Shown here: positions 1 through 7,802 of the stretch, in pieces
How positions within the stretch are numbered: the stretch's first letter is position 1
Layout: the number at the start of each line of letters is the position of its first letter
NCBI RefSeq assembly: GCF_026586795.1
Contig: NZ_JAPFGY010000005.1
Span: forward strand, 1 to 64,000
Direction of reading: 5' to 3'
Length of the DNA stretch: 64,000 bases
Source of the DNA: Erythrobacter sp. WG
GTDB taxonomy: Bacteria; Pseudomonadota; Alphaproteobacteria; Sphingomonadales; Sphingomonadaceae
Translations under genes and position numbers: made by a program
Notes under the pieces: model-generated
Told to the model about the DNA's origin: nothing
Database searches by the model: none
Seen by the model: only the letters and a program-made list of their open reading frames with translations

Positions 1-268
1 CGCCCGCATTGCGCCGCGCGCCGACCCGCGGGATCAGGGTGAAGCGCGGGCGGTAGATGGCCACGCCGCCCTCCTCGGCGCGCTCCGGCAGCGCCGCGAG
101 CGGGCGGTAGCGGCCGAGCGCCAGCGGCGGCAGGCCGATCGGGTTGACCACCGTCACCCGCCAGTCGCCCCGCTTCGCCAGCGCCTCGACCGAGCGCGCG
201 ACGAAGGTGCCGAACCGCGGATTGACCGGGTTGGGGTAAAGCGTCGAGAGGACGAGGACGTGTTTCAC
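1..268 (-). CDS. Glycosyltransferase (GT4-like), N-terminal part only
   Basis: The first 89 residues of a protein whose remainder lies left of the window. It starts at a GTG with KHVLVLSTLYPNPVNPRFGT, followed by a segment on adjacent substrate-side residues (VVNPIGLPPLALGRYRPL). This is the usual start of a GT-B fold glycosyltransferase of family GT4: a beta strand, then a glycine-containing loop. Such enzymes transfer sugars from nucleotide sugars to polysaccharide or lipid acceptors at the cytoplasmic side of the membrane. The donor-binding C-terminal domain is not visible, so substrate and exact family are inference. The next gene on the same strand, an XRE regulator, ends 25 bases upstream. 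Confidence 0.6.
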   Translation of the reverse strand, partial: MKHVLVLSTLYPNPVNPRFGTFVARSVEALAKRGDWRVTVVNPIGLPPLALGRYRPLAALPERAEEGGVAIYRPRFTLIPRVGARRNAG

Positions 269-292
269 GCGGGTGTCCTAGCAGGTCGCACC

Positions 293-880
293 CTAAAGCG
301 CCCTGACCAGCATGAAGGCGACCGCGATCCACGCCGGCCGGTCTACCACCACCTGTTTCTGCCCGGCGCCGGGCGGCAGCAGGCGGACCTTGCTCTCCTG
401 CCCCTCGATCAGCCGACCGAAGGCGAAGCGCCCGCCGGGGCGGGGCACGAGGCAGTCGCGGTTGATCGCGCGGGCGAGCGTGGCCGTGCCGTCTGCGGGA
501 TCGAGCGTTCTCAGCCAGACGAGATCGCCCGGCCGGTATTCGCCGATGCTGGCGGTGACCGAGAGGACGACCGGCGCCGCCTCGTCCTCGCGGGCGAGCG
601 CGCTGGGGAGCAGCGCCTCGCGCGGGGCGGCGAGCGCCTCGGGCCCGCTCGGCCCCAACTCGGCGACGATCCGTGCGGGCGCGCTCGCCTCTGCCCGCAT
701 CAGCGCGGCGGGCTCTACGCCGAGCGCGGCGGCGATGCGGTTCATCCAGGTGAGCGAGAGCTGGCGCGTGCCGGTCTCGAGCCGGCCGATGGTCTGCGCC
801 GTCGTCGGCGGCGCACAGGCAGCAGCGAGATCGGCGAGGGTGAGGCCCTTGGCCTTGCGGATGTCGCGGATGCGGTTCAC
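293..880 (-). CDS. XRE-family transcriptional regulator
   Basis: 195 aa with a GTG start (NRIRDIRKAKGLTLADLAAA). Residues about 1-60 form a Cro/C1-type helix-turn-helix: RKAKGLTLADLA, then TTAQTIGRLETGTRQLSLTWMNRIAAALGV. The remainder holds a beta-rich region (GEYRPGDLVWLRTLDP, PRPGGRFAFGRLIEG) that resembles the S24/LexA-peptidase-like beta fold seen in some XRE regulators, but I see no clear Ser/Lys catalytic pair. The frame stays open upstream to 1468, but that part is antisense to the DUF6456 gene, so the GTG at 880 is preferred. Direct repeats just upstream suggest autoregulation. Target genes are unknown. Confidence 0.7.
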   Translation of the reverse strand: MNRIRDIRKAKGLTLADLAAACAPPTTAQTIGRLETGTRQLSLTWMNRIAAALGVEPAALMRAEASAPARIVAELGPSGPEALAAPREALLPSALAREDEAAPVVLSVTASIGEYRPGDLVWLRTLDPADGTATLARAINRDCLVPRPGGRFAFGRLIEGQESKVRLLPPGAGQKQVVVDRPAWIAVAFMLVRAL

Positions 881-889
881 GGGTCCTCG

Positions 890-910
890 CGGATTGGATA
901 ACCGGATTGG
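890..910. promoter_or_regulatory. Direct repeat in the divergent XRE / DUF6456 promoter region
   Basis: Two exact copies of CGGATTGG lie at 890-897 and 903-910, 13 bp centre to centre, 10-30 bp from the GTG start of the XRE gene and between the two divergent genes. Position and regularity fit an operator for the adjacent regulator. This is inferred; no binding data are implied. Confidence 0.4.
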
Positions 911-973
911 TTTGTTCTTTCCTACAGATGTGCGCGCTTGGCAAGTCCTGCCGTCCACAAGCGGAGGAACCCC

Positions 974-1456
974 ATGGAACGCCACCTCGTCGAACGCGAA
1001 CTCACCCCCGAAGGCCCGCGCCGCACCCGGGTGCGGCCGGGCGAACGGCGCCCCACGCGGACCGTCACGGTCAACCTTGCCGAAAGCCCGCTGACCTGGC
1101 TCCACGCCCGCGGGCACCTTACCGACCGGCTGCGCGACGCGGGCGAGGCCTTGCTGCGCGATTACGAGCGCGCGCAGCTTTCCGCGAGCGTGACGATGCG
1201 CTGGGACCCGGTGCGGGTGAAGACCACCGGCGAGCGCGGCCTTGCGCCCGGCGAGCGGCAGGTGGCCGCCCGCCAGCGCTTCGACGGGGCGATCCGCGCG
1301 GCGGGCAAGGGCCTCGAGGACATCCTGTGGCGCGTGGTTTGCGCCGGCGAGCCGCTTCCGCAAGCGGAGAAGACCCTCGGCTGGCCGGCGCGCTCCGGCA
1401 AGCTGGTGCTGCGGATCGCGCTCGACCGGGTGGCGGAGTTCTACCGCATCACCTGA
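974..1456 (+). CDS. DUF6456 domain protein
   Basis: 160 aa from an ATG preceded by GGAGGA at a good distance. The N-terminal 40 residues are Arg/Pro-rich. The rest (SPLTWLHARGHLTDRLRDAG, then an RFDGAIRAAGKGLEDILW stretch and KLVLRIALDRVAEFYR at the end) matches the alphaproteobacterial DUF6456 domain, a small helical domain often joined to DNA-binding parts; the central helices look helix-turn-helix-like. It is divergent from the XRE regulator and its last 8 bases overlap the tail of the convergent glycosylase gene. Function unproven; a DNA-binding role is plausible. An upstream in-frame start at 938 lacks a ribosome binding site. Confidence 0.65.
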   Translation: MERHLVERELTPEGPRRTRVRPGERRPTRTVTVNLAESPLTWLHARGHLTDRLRDAGEALLRDYERAQLSASVTMRWDPVRVKTTGERGLAPGERQVAARQRFDGAIRAAGKGLEDILWRVVCAGEPLPQAEKTLGWPARSGKLVLRIALDRVAEFYRIT

Positions 1457-2048
1457 GCCGCTCGGCAATCATCGCGCGCAGCGGCGGAAGGATGTCAGCT
1501 GCGAACCACGGGTGCTTCGCCATGAACAGCCGCGAGCGCCACGCGGGGTGGGGCAGGGCGACGAAGGGCAGGTCCTCGCCGAAGCGGCTGACTCGCTCGG
1601 CAAGCGAAAGGCGCTTGAGGTGCGGCAGGTAGCGGCCCTGCGCGTGGATGCCGACGAGGAGCGTGAGGCGGTCGGCAGGCAGAACCTCCAGCACCGCATC
1701 GTGCCACCGTGGCGCGCATTCCTTGCGCGGCGGGAGATCGCCCCCGCTCGCCTTGCCGGGGTAGCAGAAGCCCATCGGCATCTGGGCGACATTGCGCGCG
1801 TCGTAGAAGGTGGACTTGTCGAGCCCCAGCCAGTCGCGCAACCGGTCGCCGCTGTCGTCGTCCCACGCCACGCCGCTCGCGTGGACCTTTGTCCCCGGCG
1901 CCTGCCCGATGATGAGGATGCGGCTCGTCGCCGAAAAGCGCGCTATGGGGCGAGGGCCCAGCGGCAGATGCGCCGCGCACAGGGTGCAGGCGGCGATCTG
2001 TCGCCGCAGCGCTTCGATGGTGTCGTGCCCCGGTGCCGGGGCGCTCAC
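1449..2048 (-). CDS. Uracil-DNA glycosylase family protein
   Basis: 199 aa. Begins with a CxxC pair (Cys21, Cys24) and the motif ILIIGQAPGTKVHASGVAWD (from residue 44), the water-activating motif 1 of the UDG superfamily. Later come NVAQMPMGFCYPGK and the C-terminal FVALPHPAWRSR, corresponding to the leucine-loop motif (HPS in relatives, HPA here). Four cysteines (CxxC, GFCYP, KECAP) could bind an iron-sulfur cluster as in family 4/5 enzymes, but the spacing is not the classic one. It probably acts on DNA base damage. Its start codon overlaps the stop of the upstream ABC-F gene by 3 bases (ATGA), so the two are co-translated. Confidence 0.75.
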   Translation of the reverse strand: MSAPAPGHDTIEALRRQIAACTLCAAHLPLGPRPIARFSATSRILIIGQAPGTKVHASGVAWDDDSGDRLRDWLGLDKSTFYDARNVAQMPMGFCYPGKASGGDLPPRKECAPRWHDAVLEVLPADRLTLLVGIHAQGRYLPHLKRLSLAERVSRFGEDLPFVALPHPAWRSRLFMAKHPWFAADILPPLRAMIAERLR

Positions 2049-3889
2049 CCCTCGACCATTTCCGCGAGCATCAGCCAGCGCTCCTCGGCCGCGTCCTTCT
2101 CGGCGCGGGCATTGGCGATCCCCTGGCTGATGGTAGCGAACCTTTGCGGGTCCTTGGCGTAGAGTTCGGGGTCGCCCAGCAGCGCCTCGCCCTTCGCGAT
2201 CGCGGCTTCGAGCTCCTCGATGCGCTGGGGCAGGATCTCGTAATCGCGCTGGTCCTTGTAGGAGAGTTTGGAATTGGCAGGCGGCTTTGTTGGAACGGGC
2301 CTGTGCCCCCCCTCAGACCCCCCTTCGCTGCCCCTTCGACCCCCGCCAGACCCCTGCTTGACCCCCGCCAGGGGTGCCTTACGCCGGGCTTCCCAATCGG
2401 CGTATCCGCCGGCAACAATATCCACCTTGCCCGACCCGTCGAGGCCGAGGGTGAGCGTCACCGTGCGGTCGAGGAAGTCGCGGTCGTGGCTGACGATCAG
2501 CACGGTCCCGTCGAAATCGGCGATGACTTCCTGAAGAAGATCAAGCGTTTCGAGGTCGAGGTCGTTGGTCGGCTCGTCGAGCACGAGGAGATTGGCGGTG
2601 CGCGCGAACTCGCGGGCGAGCAGCAGGCGCGAGCGTTCGCCGCCCGAGAGGATGCCGACTTTGGTGTCGACGAGGCCGGGATCGAATAGGAAATCCTTGA
2701 GATAGGCCTGGACGTGCTTCCTCACCCCGCGCACGTCGATCCAGTCGCCCCCTTGCGCAAGGATCTGGCGGACGGTGGCCTGGGGTTCGAGGATCTTGCG
2801 CTGCTGGTCGATCATGACGCCCGAGAGCGTGCGGGCGTGGGTGACCGAGCCGGTGTCGGGTTCAAGCTCTTTGGTGAGCAATTTCAACAGCGTGGTCTTG
2901 CCCGCGCCGTTCGCGCCGACGATCCCGATGCGGTCGCCGTTCTGGATTCTGAGGGAGAACGGCTTGATCACTGCGCGCTCGCCGTAACTCTTTGAAATGT
3001 TTTCGGCGACGATCACCGACTTGGACTTGAAGTCGTCGTCCGAGGCAAGCTTGAGCTTGGCCGTCCCGGCGCCCGAAATCATCGCCGCCCGGACGGCGCG
3101 CATCTGGTGGAGTTTCTCGAGGCGGCCCTGGTTGCGCTTGCGCCTTGCGGTGACCCCGCGCTCCAGCCAGTGGGCCTCGATTTTCAGTTTAGCATCAAGG
3201 CGTTCGGCTGCGCGGGCCTCCTCGGCATAGACCTGCTCTTCCCACGCCTCGTAACCGCCGAAGCCGATCTCCTTGCGCCTCAACGTCCCCCGGTCGAGCC
3301 ACAGCGTCGCCCGCGTCAGGCGGGTGAGGAAGGTGCGGTCGTGGGAAATGGTGATGAACGCGCCGCGGTAGCGCGACAGCCAATCCTCCAGCCAGTCGAT
3401 CGCGGCCAGATCGAGGTGGTTGGTCGGCTCGTCGAGAAGGATCAGATCCGGCTCCTGCGCCAGCGCCCGGGCGATCGCCGCGCGCCGTCGCTCGCCCCCG
3501 CTGGCGGTCGCCGCGGGGCGGCTCATGTCGATGCCGAGCTGTCCGGCAATCGCCTCGACCTCGTGCGCGGCCGGCGCATCCGCGCCGCCGACGGCGAACT
3601 CCATGAGAGTGGAAAAGGGCGTGAAATCAGGGTCCTGTTCGAGGAAAACGATGCGCGTCCCCGGCTTGATCCGGCGCTGCCCGCGGTCCGCCTCGATCCT
3701 GCCGGTGATGAGCCTCAGCAGCGTCGTCTTGCCCGCGCCGTTCCGACCGATCAGCGCGAGGCGGTCGCCGGGAAGCACGTGGAGGTCGATCGGCGCCGCG
3801 CCGGTGGTGGGCGTCGGCCCGCCAAACAGCCAGCGCCCGCCCTGCTGCAGGGCGAGGCCCTCGAAGGAGAAGATGGGAGGCTGTGCCAT
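2045..3889 (-). CDS. uup: ABC-F ATPase, Uup type
   Basis: 614 aa from the ATG at 3889 (MAQPPIFSFEGLALQQGG); a longer frame to 3967 has no reason to be used. Two ABC domains: Walker A GRNGAGKTT near residue 50 with signature SGGERRRA, and Walker A GANGAGKTT with signature SGGERSRLL, joined by the charged linker typical of ABC-F proteins. After ABC2 comes a Gly/Ser/Glu-rich linker (about 500-530) and a C-terminal coiled-coil domain ending RWLMLAEMVEG, which marks the Uup branch. There are no membrane segments. ABC-F proteins act on ribosomes; Uup is linked to genome stability and translation. The linker is encoded by a G-rich repeat described separately. Confidence 0.88.
   Translation of the reverse strand: MAQPPIFSFEGLALQQGGRWLFGGPTPTTGAAPIDLHVLPGDRLALIGRNGAGKTTLLRLITGRIEADRGQRRIKPGTRIVFLEQDPDFTPFSTLMEFAVGGADAPAAHEVEAIAGQLGIDMSRPAATASGGERRRAAIARALAQEPDLILLDEPTNHLDLAAIDWLEDWLSRYRGAFITISHDRTFLTRLTRATLWLDRGTLRRKEIGFGGYEAWEEQVYAEEARAAERLDAKLKIEAHWLERGVTARRKRNQGRLEKLHQMRAVRAAMISGAGTAKLKLASDDDFKSKSVIVAENISKSYGERAVIKPFSLRIQNGDRIGIVGANGAGKTTLLKLLTKELEPDTGSVTHARTLSGVMIDQQRKILEPQATVRQILAQGGDWIDVRGVRKHVQAYLKDFLFDPGLVDTKVGILSGGERSRLLLAREFARTANLLVLDEPTNDLDLETLDLLQEVIADFDGTVLIVSHDRDFLDRTVTLTLGLDGSGKVDIVAGGYADWEARRKAPLAGVKQGSGGGRRGSEGGSEGGHRPVPTKPPANSKLSYKDQRDYEILPQRIEELEAAIAKGEALLGDPELYAKDPQRFATISQGIANARAEKDAAEERWLMLAEMVEG
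2305..2378 (-). repeat. G-rich repeat inside uup, encoding the inter-domain linker
   Basis: Read on the minus strand this stretch is a series of G-tracts separated by TCTGGC, TCAAGCA or TCTGA-type spacers, including CAAGCAGGGGTCTGGCGGGG. The same unit occurs in the two non-coding repeats that follow the parS sites (21290-21385 and 56780-56834). Here it stays in frame and encodes the Gly/Ser/Glu-rich linker of Uup. Confidence 0.6.
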
Positions 3890-3993
3890 GGCCCGCGCAC
3901 CTAGGGGCTGCGGCGCGGGGCGGCAAGGGTCGCGCGGTTCAGTCGCGCGAAAGCTCGCCGGCCCCATGCGGGCGGCAAACGGAGGACGATTCC

Positions 3994-4734
3994 ATGACCA
4001 AGCCCGCTTTCGCCCTTGCCGCCGCTGCCCTAATCGCGCCCGCCACCCTCGCGGCCGCGCCGCAGGTCACCGTTGCCCCCGCCGGCGGTCCCGTGGTCGA
4101 GCTGAGCGTCTTCGAGACGATTGAGGTCGCGCCGGACCTTGCGACTATCGGTGCCGGCGTCACCAGCGAGGCGCCCACCGCAAGCGAGGCGCTGCGGCAG
4201 AATTCCACGGAGATGCAGAAGGTTATCGCGCGCATCAAGGCTCTGGGGATCGCGGCCAAGGACATCCAGACCACCGGCATCAACCTCAACGCGCGCTACG
4301 ACTACGATCAGTCCACCCAGCGCCAAGTCTTCCGCGGCTATCAGGCGTCGAACCGGGTGAGCGTCACCTTGCGCAAGATCGACGATACCGGGCGGGTGCT
4401 CGACGCGCTGGTCGCTGCCGGGGCGAACGATCTCAACGGACCGAGCTTCGGCGTGGCGGACGACACTGCGGCCAAGGATCAGGCGCGCGCGCGGGCGGTG
4501 GCGCGCGCGAACGCCCAGGCTCAGGCCTATGCGAAAATGCTCGGCTATTCAGGGACCCGGGTGCTGGCGCTCAGCGAAAGCATGACCGGCGGGCCGATGC
4601 CCTACGACATGAAAGCGCGCAACGTTTCGGCAGAGGCCGTCGCTGCCGCTGCGGCACCGGTCGAACCGGGCATGGTCTCGACCGGGGTGACCGTGACGAT
4701 CACCTACGAGCTCACCGGAGGGGGCGCGAAGTAG
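3994..4734 (+). CDS. SIMPL-domain (DUF541) exported protein
   Basis: 246 aa from an ATG preceded by GGAGGAC. A signal peptide (TKPAFALAAAALIAPATLAAAP, cleavage near residue 20) sends it to the periplasm. The rest is one SIMPL domain: VVELSVFETIEVAPDLATIG, NSTEMQKVIARIKALGI, DIQTTGINLNARY, the RGYQASNRVSVTLRKID block and the VAAGANDLNGPSFGV block are all typical. Length is normal for the family. SIMPL proteins are oligomeric periplasmic or outer-membrane-associated proteins linked to oxidative stress tolerance; the precise role here is unknown. It lies upstream of the PepSY/two-component group, on the same strand but with its own upstream gap. Confidence 0.85.
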   Translation: MTKPAFALAAAALIAPATLAAAPQVTVAPAGGPVVELSVFETIEVAPDLATIGAGVTSEAPTASEALRQNSTEMQKVIARIKALGIAAKDIQTTGINLNARYDYDQSTQRQVFRGYQASNRVSVTLRKIDDTGRVLDALVAAGANDLNGPSFGVADDTAAKDQARARAVARANAQAQAYAKMLGYSGTRVLALSESMTGGPMPYDMKARNVSAEAVAAAAAPVEPGMVSTGVTVTITYELTGGGAK

Positions 4735-4738
4735 CCCA

Positions 4739-4754
4739 TTCACGGCTTGTTCAA
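4739..4754 (+). promoter_or_regulatory. TTCA direct repeat upstream of the PepSY gene
   Basis: TTCA at 4739-4742 and again at 4750-4753, 11 bp apart (TTCACGGCTTGTTCAA), about 30 bp before the PepSY start codon. One helical turn between direct repeats is the usual layout for OmpR/PhoB-family regulators, and such a regulator is encoded just downstream. A twin site lies at 7363-7378. Confidence 0.45.
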
Positions 4755-4781
4755 TGGGCTGCCGCTAGGCATGGGCACATC

Positions 4782-5093
4782 ATGAAAAGCTTGCGCCCCC
4801 TGATGCTTCTGCCCTTGGCCCTGCTCTCCGTGGGGGCTTCCCCTGCCGCCGCGCAGGACGCGCAGGCGCGCGGCGAACAGGGCGAGGCGCGGCGCGAGGC
4901 CGAGGCCGGGAACATCATGCGCTCGGGAGAGATCGAGGCGCGCATCCTGCCGATGATGCGCGATGCCGAATATCTCGGCTTTGCCTATGATTCCACCGCC
5001 CGGGCCTATCGCCTCAAGTTCATCAGGGAGGGGCGTGTCACCTATGTCGATGTCGACGCCCGGACCGGCCGGATCATCGGCCGCTCGCGCTGA
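4782..5093 (+). CDS. Small periplasmic PepSY-domain protein
   Basis: 103 aa with a signal peptide (KSLRPLMLLPLALLSVGASPAAAQ, cleavage after about residue 24). A charged helix follows, then one PepSY unit: ARILPMMRDAEYLGFAYD, then YRLKFIREGRVTYVDVDARTGRIIG, where the final DxxTGxI pattern is the PepSY hallmark. PepSY proteins of this size are often encoded beside OmpR-type two-component systems and may tune the sensor or a protease. The response regulator starts 124 bases downstream on the same strand, supporting that link. Role inferred from family and neighbours only. Confidence 0.8.
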   Translation: MKSLRPLMLLPLALLSVGASPAAAQDAQARGEQGEARREAEAGNIMRSGEIEARILPMMRDAEYLGFAYDSTARAYRLKFIREGRVTYVDVDARTGRIIGRSR

Positions 5094-5216
5094 GGGCACT
5101 GCATTGATGCATCCTCGAAAGGATTTGGCGGGGGCACAAGCGCCCGGCGATTGCTTGACGCGCGCGCGGCGAGCGCGCAAGCCGCAGGCCAAGACAACCT
5201 TTGCAAATGGTGGACA

Positions 5217-5894
5217 ATGCGCATTCTGATCGTCGAAGACGAACCGACCCTCGGCGCGCAGCTCAAGGCGACGCTCGAGCAGCAGGGATATGCGGTCGAC
5301 CTGTCGACCGATGGGGAGGACGGGCACTTCATGGGCTCGACCGAAGCCTATGACGCGGTCGTGCTCGACCTCGGCTTGCCCGAGATCGATGGGCTCACCG
5401 TCCTGGGGATGTGGCGGCGCGAGGGGCGGACCTTCCCGGTGCTGGTGCTGACCGCGCGCGACAGCTGGTCCGACAAGGTCGCCGGGCTCGATGCGGGCGC
5501 GGACGATTATCTCGCAAAGCCGTTCCAGACCGAGGAGCTGATCGCCCGCCTGCGCGCCCTGATCCGCCGCGCGAGCGGGAACACCTCCTCGGAACTCACC
5601 GCCGGCGACGTGCGGCTGGATACGCGCTCGGGCCGGGTGACGCTGGGGGGCGAGCCGGTCAAGCTGACCGCGCAGGAATACAAGCTGCTCTCCTACCTCA
5701 TGCACCACAAGGGCAAGGTGGTGAGCCGCACCGAATTGATCGAGCACATTTACGATCAGGATTTCGACCGCGATTCCAACACCATCGAAGTCTTCGTCAC
5801 GCGCATTCGAAAGAAGCTCGGCGCGGACGTCATCACCACTATCCGTGGCCTCGGTTACAGCCTCGACGACCCCGCCGACCAGCCGCGCGCCTGA
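5217..5894 (+). CDS. OmpR-family response regulator
   Basis: 225 aa from MRILIVEDEPTLG. Receiver domain, residues 1-115: acidic pair Glu7/Asp8, phospho-acceptor Asp51 in VVLDLGLPEIDG, conserved Thr in VLTARDSW and Lys in DDYLAKPF. Winged-helix DNA-binding domain from about 128: VRLDTRSGRVTLGG, LTAQEYKLLSYLMHHKGKVV, SNTIEVFVTRIRKKLG, TTIRGLGYSL. It is closest in layout to the PhoP/QseB-type regulators that pair with PhoQ/QseC-like sensors. The sensor gene overlaps its 3' end. Likely targets include the two flanking small exported proteins through the TTCA repeats. Confidence 0.92.
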   Translation: MRILIVEDEPTLGAQLKATLEQQGYAVDLSTDGEDGHFMGSTEAYDAVVLDLGLPEIDGLTVLGMWRREGRTFPVLVLTARDSWSDKVAGLDAGADDYLAKPFQTEELIARLRALIRRASGNTSSELTAGDVRLDTRSGRVTLGGEPVKLTAQEYKLLSYLMHHKGKVVSRTELIEHIYDQDFDRDSNTIEVFVTRIRKKLGADVITTIRGLGYSLDDPADQPRA

Positions 5895-7353
5895 GGCGCC
5901 AGCGGCAGGCGGCAAAGCGTCGGCGGACTTGCCTGCCGACGAAGGCGCCGCCGCGCCCGGGGGCGTGACGCCGACGCGGCCGAGGCCCCGCGCCAGCCTC
6001 GCGCGGCGGATGGGGCTGATTGCGGCGGGATGGATCTTCGTCCTGCTGCTCGGCGGCGGCATCGCGCTCGAACGCACGCTGACCACGCAGGTCGAGGCCA
6101 ACTTCGACGAACAGCTCGACTATATCCTCACCGCGATGATCGCCTCGGCCGAGATCGACGCGAGCGGGGAGGTCTATTTCTACCGCACGCTCGGCGACCA
6201 GCGGTTCCTCGAGCCCGGCAGCGGGCTTTACTGGCAGATCAGCGGCGGCGATTACGAGCCGTGGCCCTCGCGCAGCCTGTGGGACCGGACGCTCACGCTG
6301 CGCGGACCCCGGACCACGGGCAAGACGTTCGACAGCGAGGTGCATTTCTACGATTCCGACCAGTTCCGGGGCGAGCCGCTCAGGATTGCCGAGCGGACCG
6401 TGATCCTGCCGGGCAGCGAGACCCGCTGGACCTTCGCCGTGGCGAGCGCCACCGAGCAGATGGACGCGCAGATCGGACGCGTGCGGCTGATCCTGATCTG
6501 GAGCTTCGCGGTGCTCGGCCTCGGGTTGCTGGTGATGGCGTTGCTCCAGATCCGCTACGGCCTGCAACCGCTGCGCCGGGTGCGCGCGGCGATCCAGAAG
6601 CTGCGCACCACGGGGGCGAACCGCATCACCGACCCGCTCCCGCTCGAGGTGCAGCCGCTGGTCGAGGAGCTGAACGCGCTGCTCGAACATTCCGAGCGCC
6701 AGGCCGAGGAGGCGCGGCGGCACGCCGGGAACCTCGCCCATGCCCTGAAGACGCCGCTCACCGTCCTTACCAACGCCGCCACCGCCCGCGCGCCTGACCT
6801 TGGCGATGCCGTGATGCGCGAGACCCGCACCATGCAGCGCCATGTCGACCACCACCTTGCTCGCGCCCGCGCCGTCGGGCGCCGTGCGGTGGGCCATGCG
6901 CGCACCAATGTCATGGCGAGCGCCGAGGCGGTCAGGCGTGCGGTCGAGCGGCTTTACCCGCACGGGCGGCTCGATATCGCAGGCGACAAGGCGGCCACCG
7001 TCTCGCTCGAGCGGCAGGATCTCGACGAGTTGCTCGGCAACCTCATCGAGAACGCGGCGAAATATGGCGGGGGCTCGGTGTTCGTGACCATCGATCCCGA
7101 CGAGGCGGAGGGGCCGCGCGATCCCAGGATGTGCCTCATCTGGGTCGAGGACGACGGCACCGGCATTCCCAAGGCCGAGCGCACCCGGATCTTCGACCGC
7201 GGCGTAAGGCTCGACACCGACAAGCCGGGCACCGGGCTCGGCCTTGCCATCGTGCGCGACGTGGCGGAGATTTACGGCGGCAGCGTGTCGCTGGGCGAGA
7301 GTGAGGATTTGGGCGGGCTGCTGGTTGAACTGCGCCTGCCGCGAGCGGACTGA
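5845..7353 (+). CDS. Membrane sensor histidine kinase
   Basis: Up to 502 aa if the GTG at 5845, inside the regulator gene, is used. In-frame GTG 5965 or ATG 6010 are possible later starts, since the first 40-55 residues are low-complexity. A first TM segment (GLIAAGWIFVLLLGGGIAL), a periplasmic sensor region of about 130 residues with YFYRTLGDQRFLEPGSGLYW, a second TM (LILIWSFAVLGLGLLVMALL), a HAMP-like linker, the H-box AHALKTPLTVL with His near 299, and a HATPase_c domain (NLIENAAKYGGG, EDDGTGIP, GTGLGLAIV). The architecture matches PhoQ/QseC-type kinases. The stimulus is unknown. Confidence 0.88.
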   Translation: MASVTASTTPPTSRAPEAPAAGGKASADLPADEGAAAPGGVTPTRPRPRASLARRMGLIAAGWIFVLLLGGGIALERTLTTQVEANFDEQLDYILTAMIASAEIDASGEVYFYRTLGDQRFLEPGSGLYWQISGGDYEPWPSRSLWDRTLTLRGPRTTGKTFDSEVHFYDSDQFRGEPLRIAERTVILPGSETRWTFAVASATEQMDAQIGRVRLILIWSFAVLGLGLLVMALLQIRYGLQPLRRVRAAIQKLRTTGANRITDPLPLEVQPLVEELNALLEHSERQAEEARRHAGNLAHALKTPLTVLTNAATARAPDLGDAVMRETRTMQRHVDHHLARARAVGRRAVGHARTNVMASAEAVRRAVERLYPHGRLDIAGDKAATVSLERQDLDELLGNLIENAAKYGGGSVFVTIDPDEAEGPRDPRMCLIWVEDDGTGIPKAERTRIFDRGVRLDTDKPGTGLGLAIVRDVAEIYGGSVSLGESEDLGGLLVELRLPRAD

Positions 7354-7361
7354 GGTTTGCC

Positions 7362-7378
7362 GTTCACAGGCGGTTCAA
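7362..7378 (+). promoter_or_regulatory. TTCA direct repeat (GTTC-N7-GTTC) upstream of the lipoprotein gene
   Basis: GTTCACAGGCGGTTCAA with TTCA at 7363-7366 and 7374-7377, again 11 bp apart, about 50 bp before the lipoprotein GTG. It mirrors the site at 4739. It also formally fits the alphaproteobacterial LexA pattern GTTC-N7-GTTC, so two readings are open; the twin site (ATTC-N7-GTTC) fits LexA less well. Confidence 0.4.
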
Positions 7379-7423
7379 GGTGCCACGGTGCATCCTAGGC
7401 CAAGTCGCTCAGGGAGCTCATCG

Positions 7424-7789
7424 GTGATCGCCAGAAGCAGTTGGATCATCATCACGGTTTTCGCGCTTGCCGGCTGTGCCGCTCCCGACCCGCTGGAAGG
7501 CCAGCGGACGGTCTTCAGCAATCCTCTTGGCGAGCCGGTCATCGACCGGACGGGTATCGGCCCGCAATGTGCCACGAGGTTCGGTCGCGATGCGACGTGC
7601 CTCGATCCGACGATCATAAGGTCCCGCCAGGGCAGCTCCGCTACGCTGTATAGCGGCGAGACCATACGCCTGACGCGCGCTCAGCGACAAATCCTTCGTG
7701 AACGCGGCCAAAGGATCGAGGCGCGCCGCGATCAGCCGCCGTCGTCGCCGCCGCCTGCTGGTCCGCCAGAGAACACCACGGCGGACTGA
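7424..7789 (+). CDS. Small lipoprotein of unknown function
   Basis: 121 aa from a GTG preceded by AGGGAG at 7 bases. IARSSWIIITVFALAGC is a lipoprotein signal peptide with the lipidated Cys at residue 18 (lipobox ALAGC). The mature part is polar, with two further Cys (QCATRF, ATCLDP) that could form a disulfide, a basic helical segment near 85-100, and a Pro-rich tail. No known domain is recognised. It follows the histidine kinase by 70 bases on the same strand and carries its own TTCA repeat upstream, so co-regulation with the two-component system is likely but unproven. Confidence 0.65.
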   Translation: MIARSSWIIITVFALAGCAAPDPLEGQRTVFSNPLGEPVIDRTGIGPQCATRFGRDATCLDPTIIRSRQGSSATLYSGETIRLTRAQRQILRERGQRIEARRDQPPSSPPPAGPPENTTAD

Positions 7790-7802
7790 CAGGTGACGGG
7801 GC

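Noticed and set aside
254-268. A third parS-like word (GTGTTTCACG) at the start of the glycosyltransferase gene
   Set aside because: Only the left half of the palindrome matches; the right half is CGGGTG instead of TGAAACA, and it is inside coding sequence.
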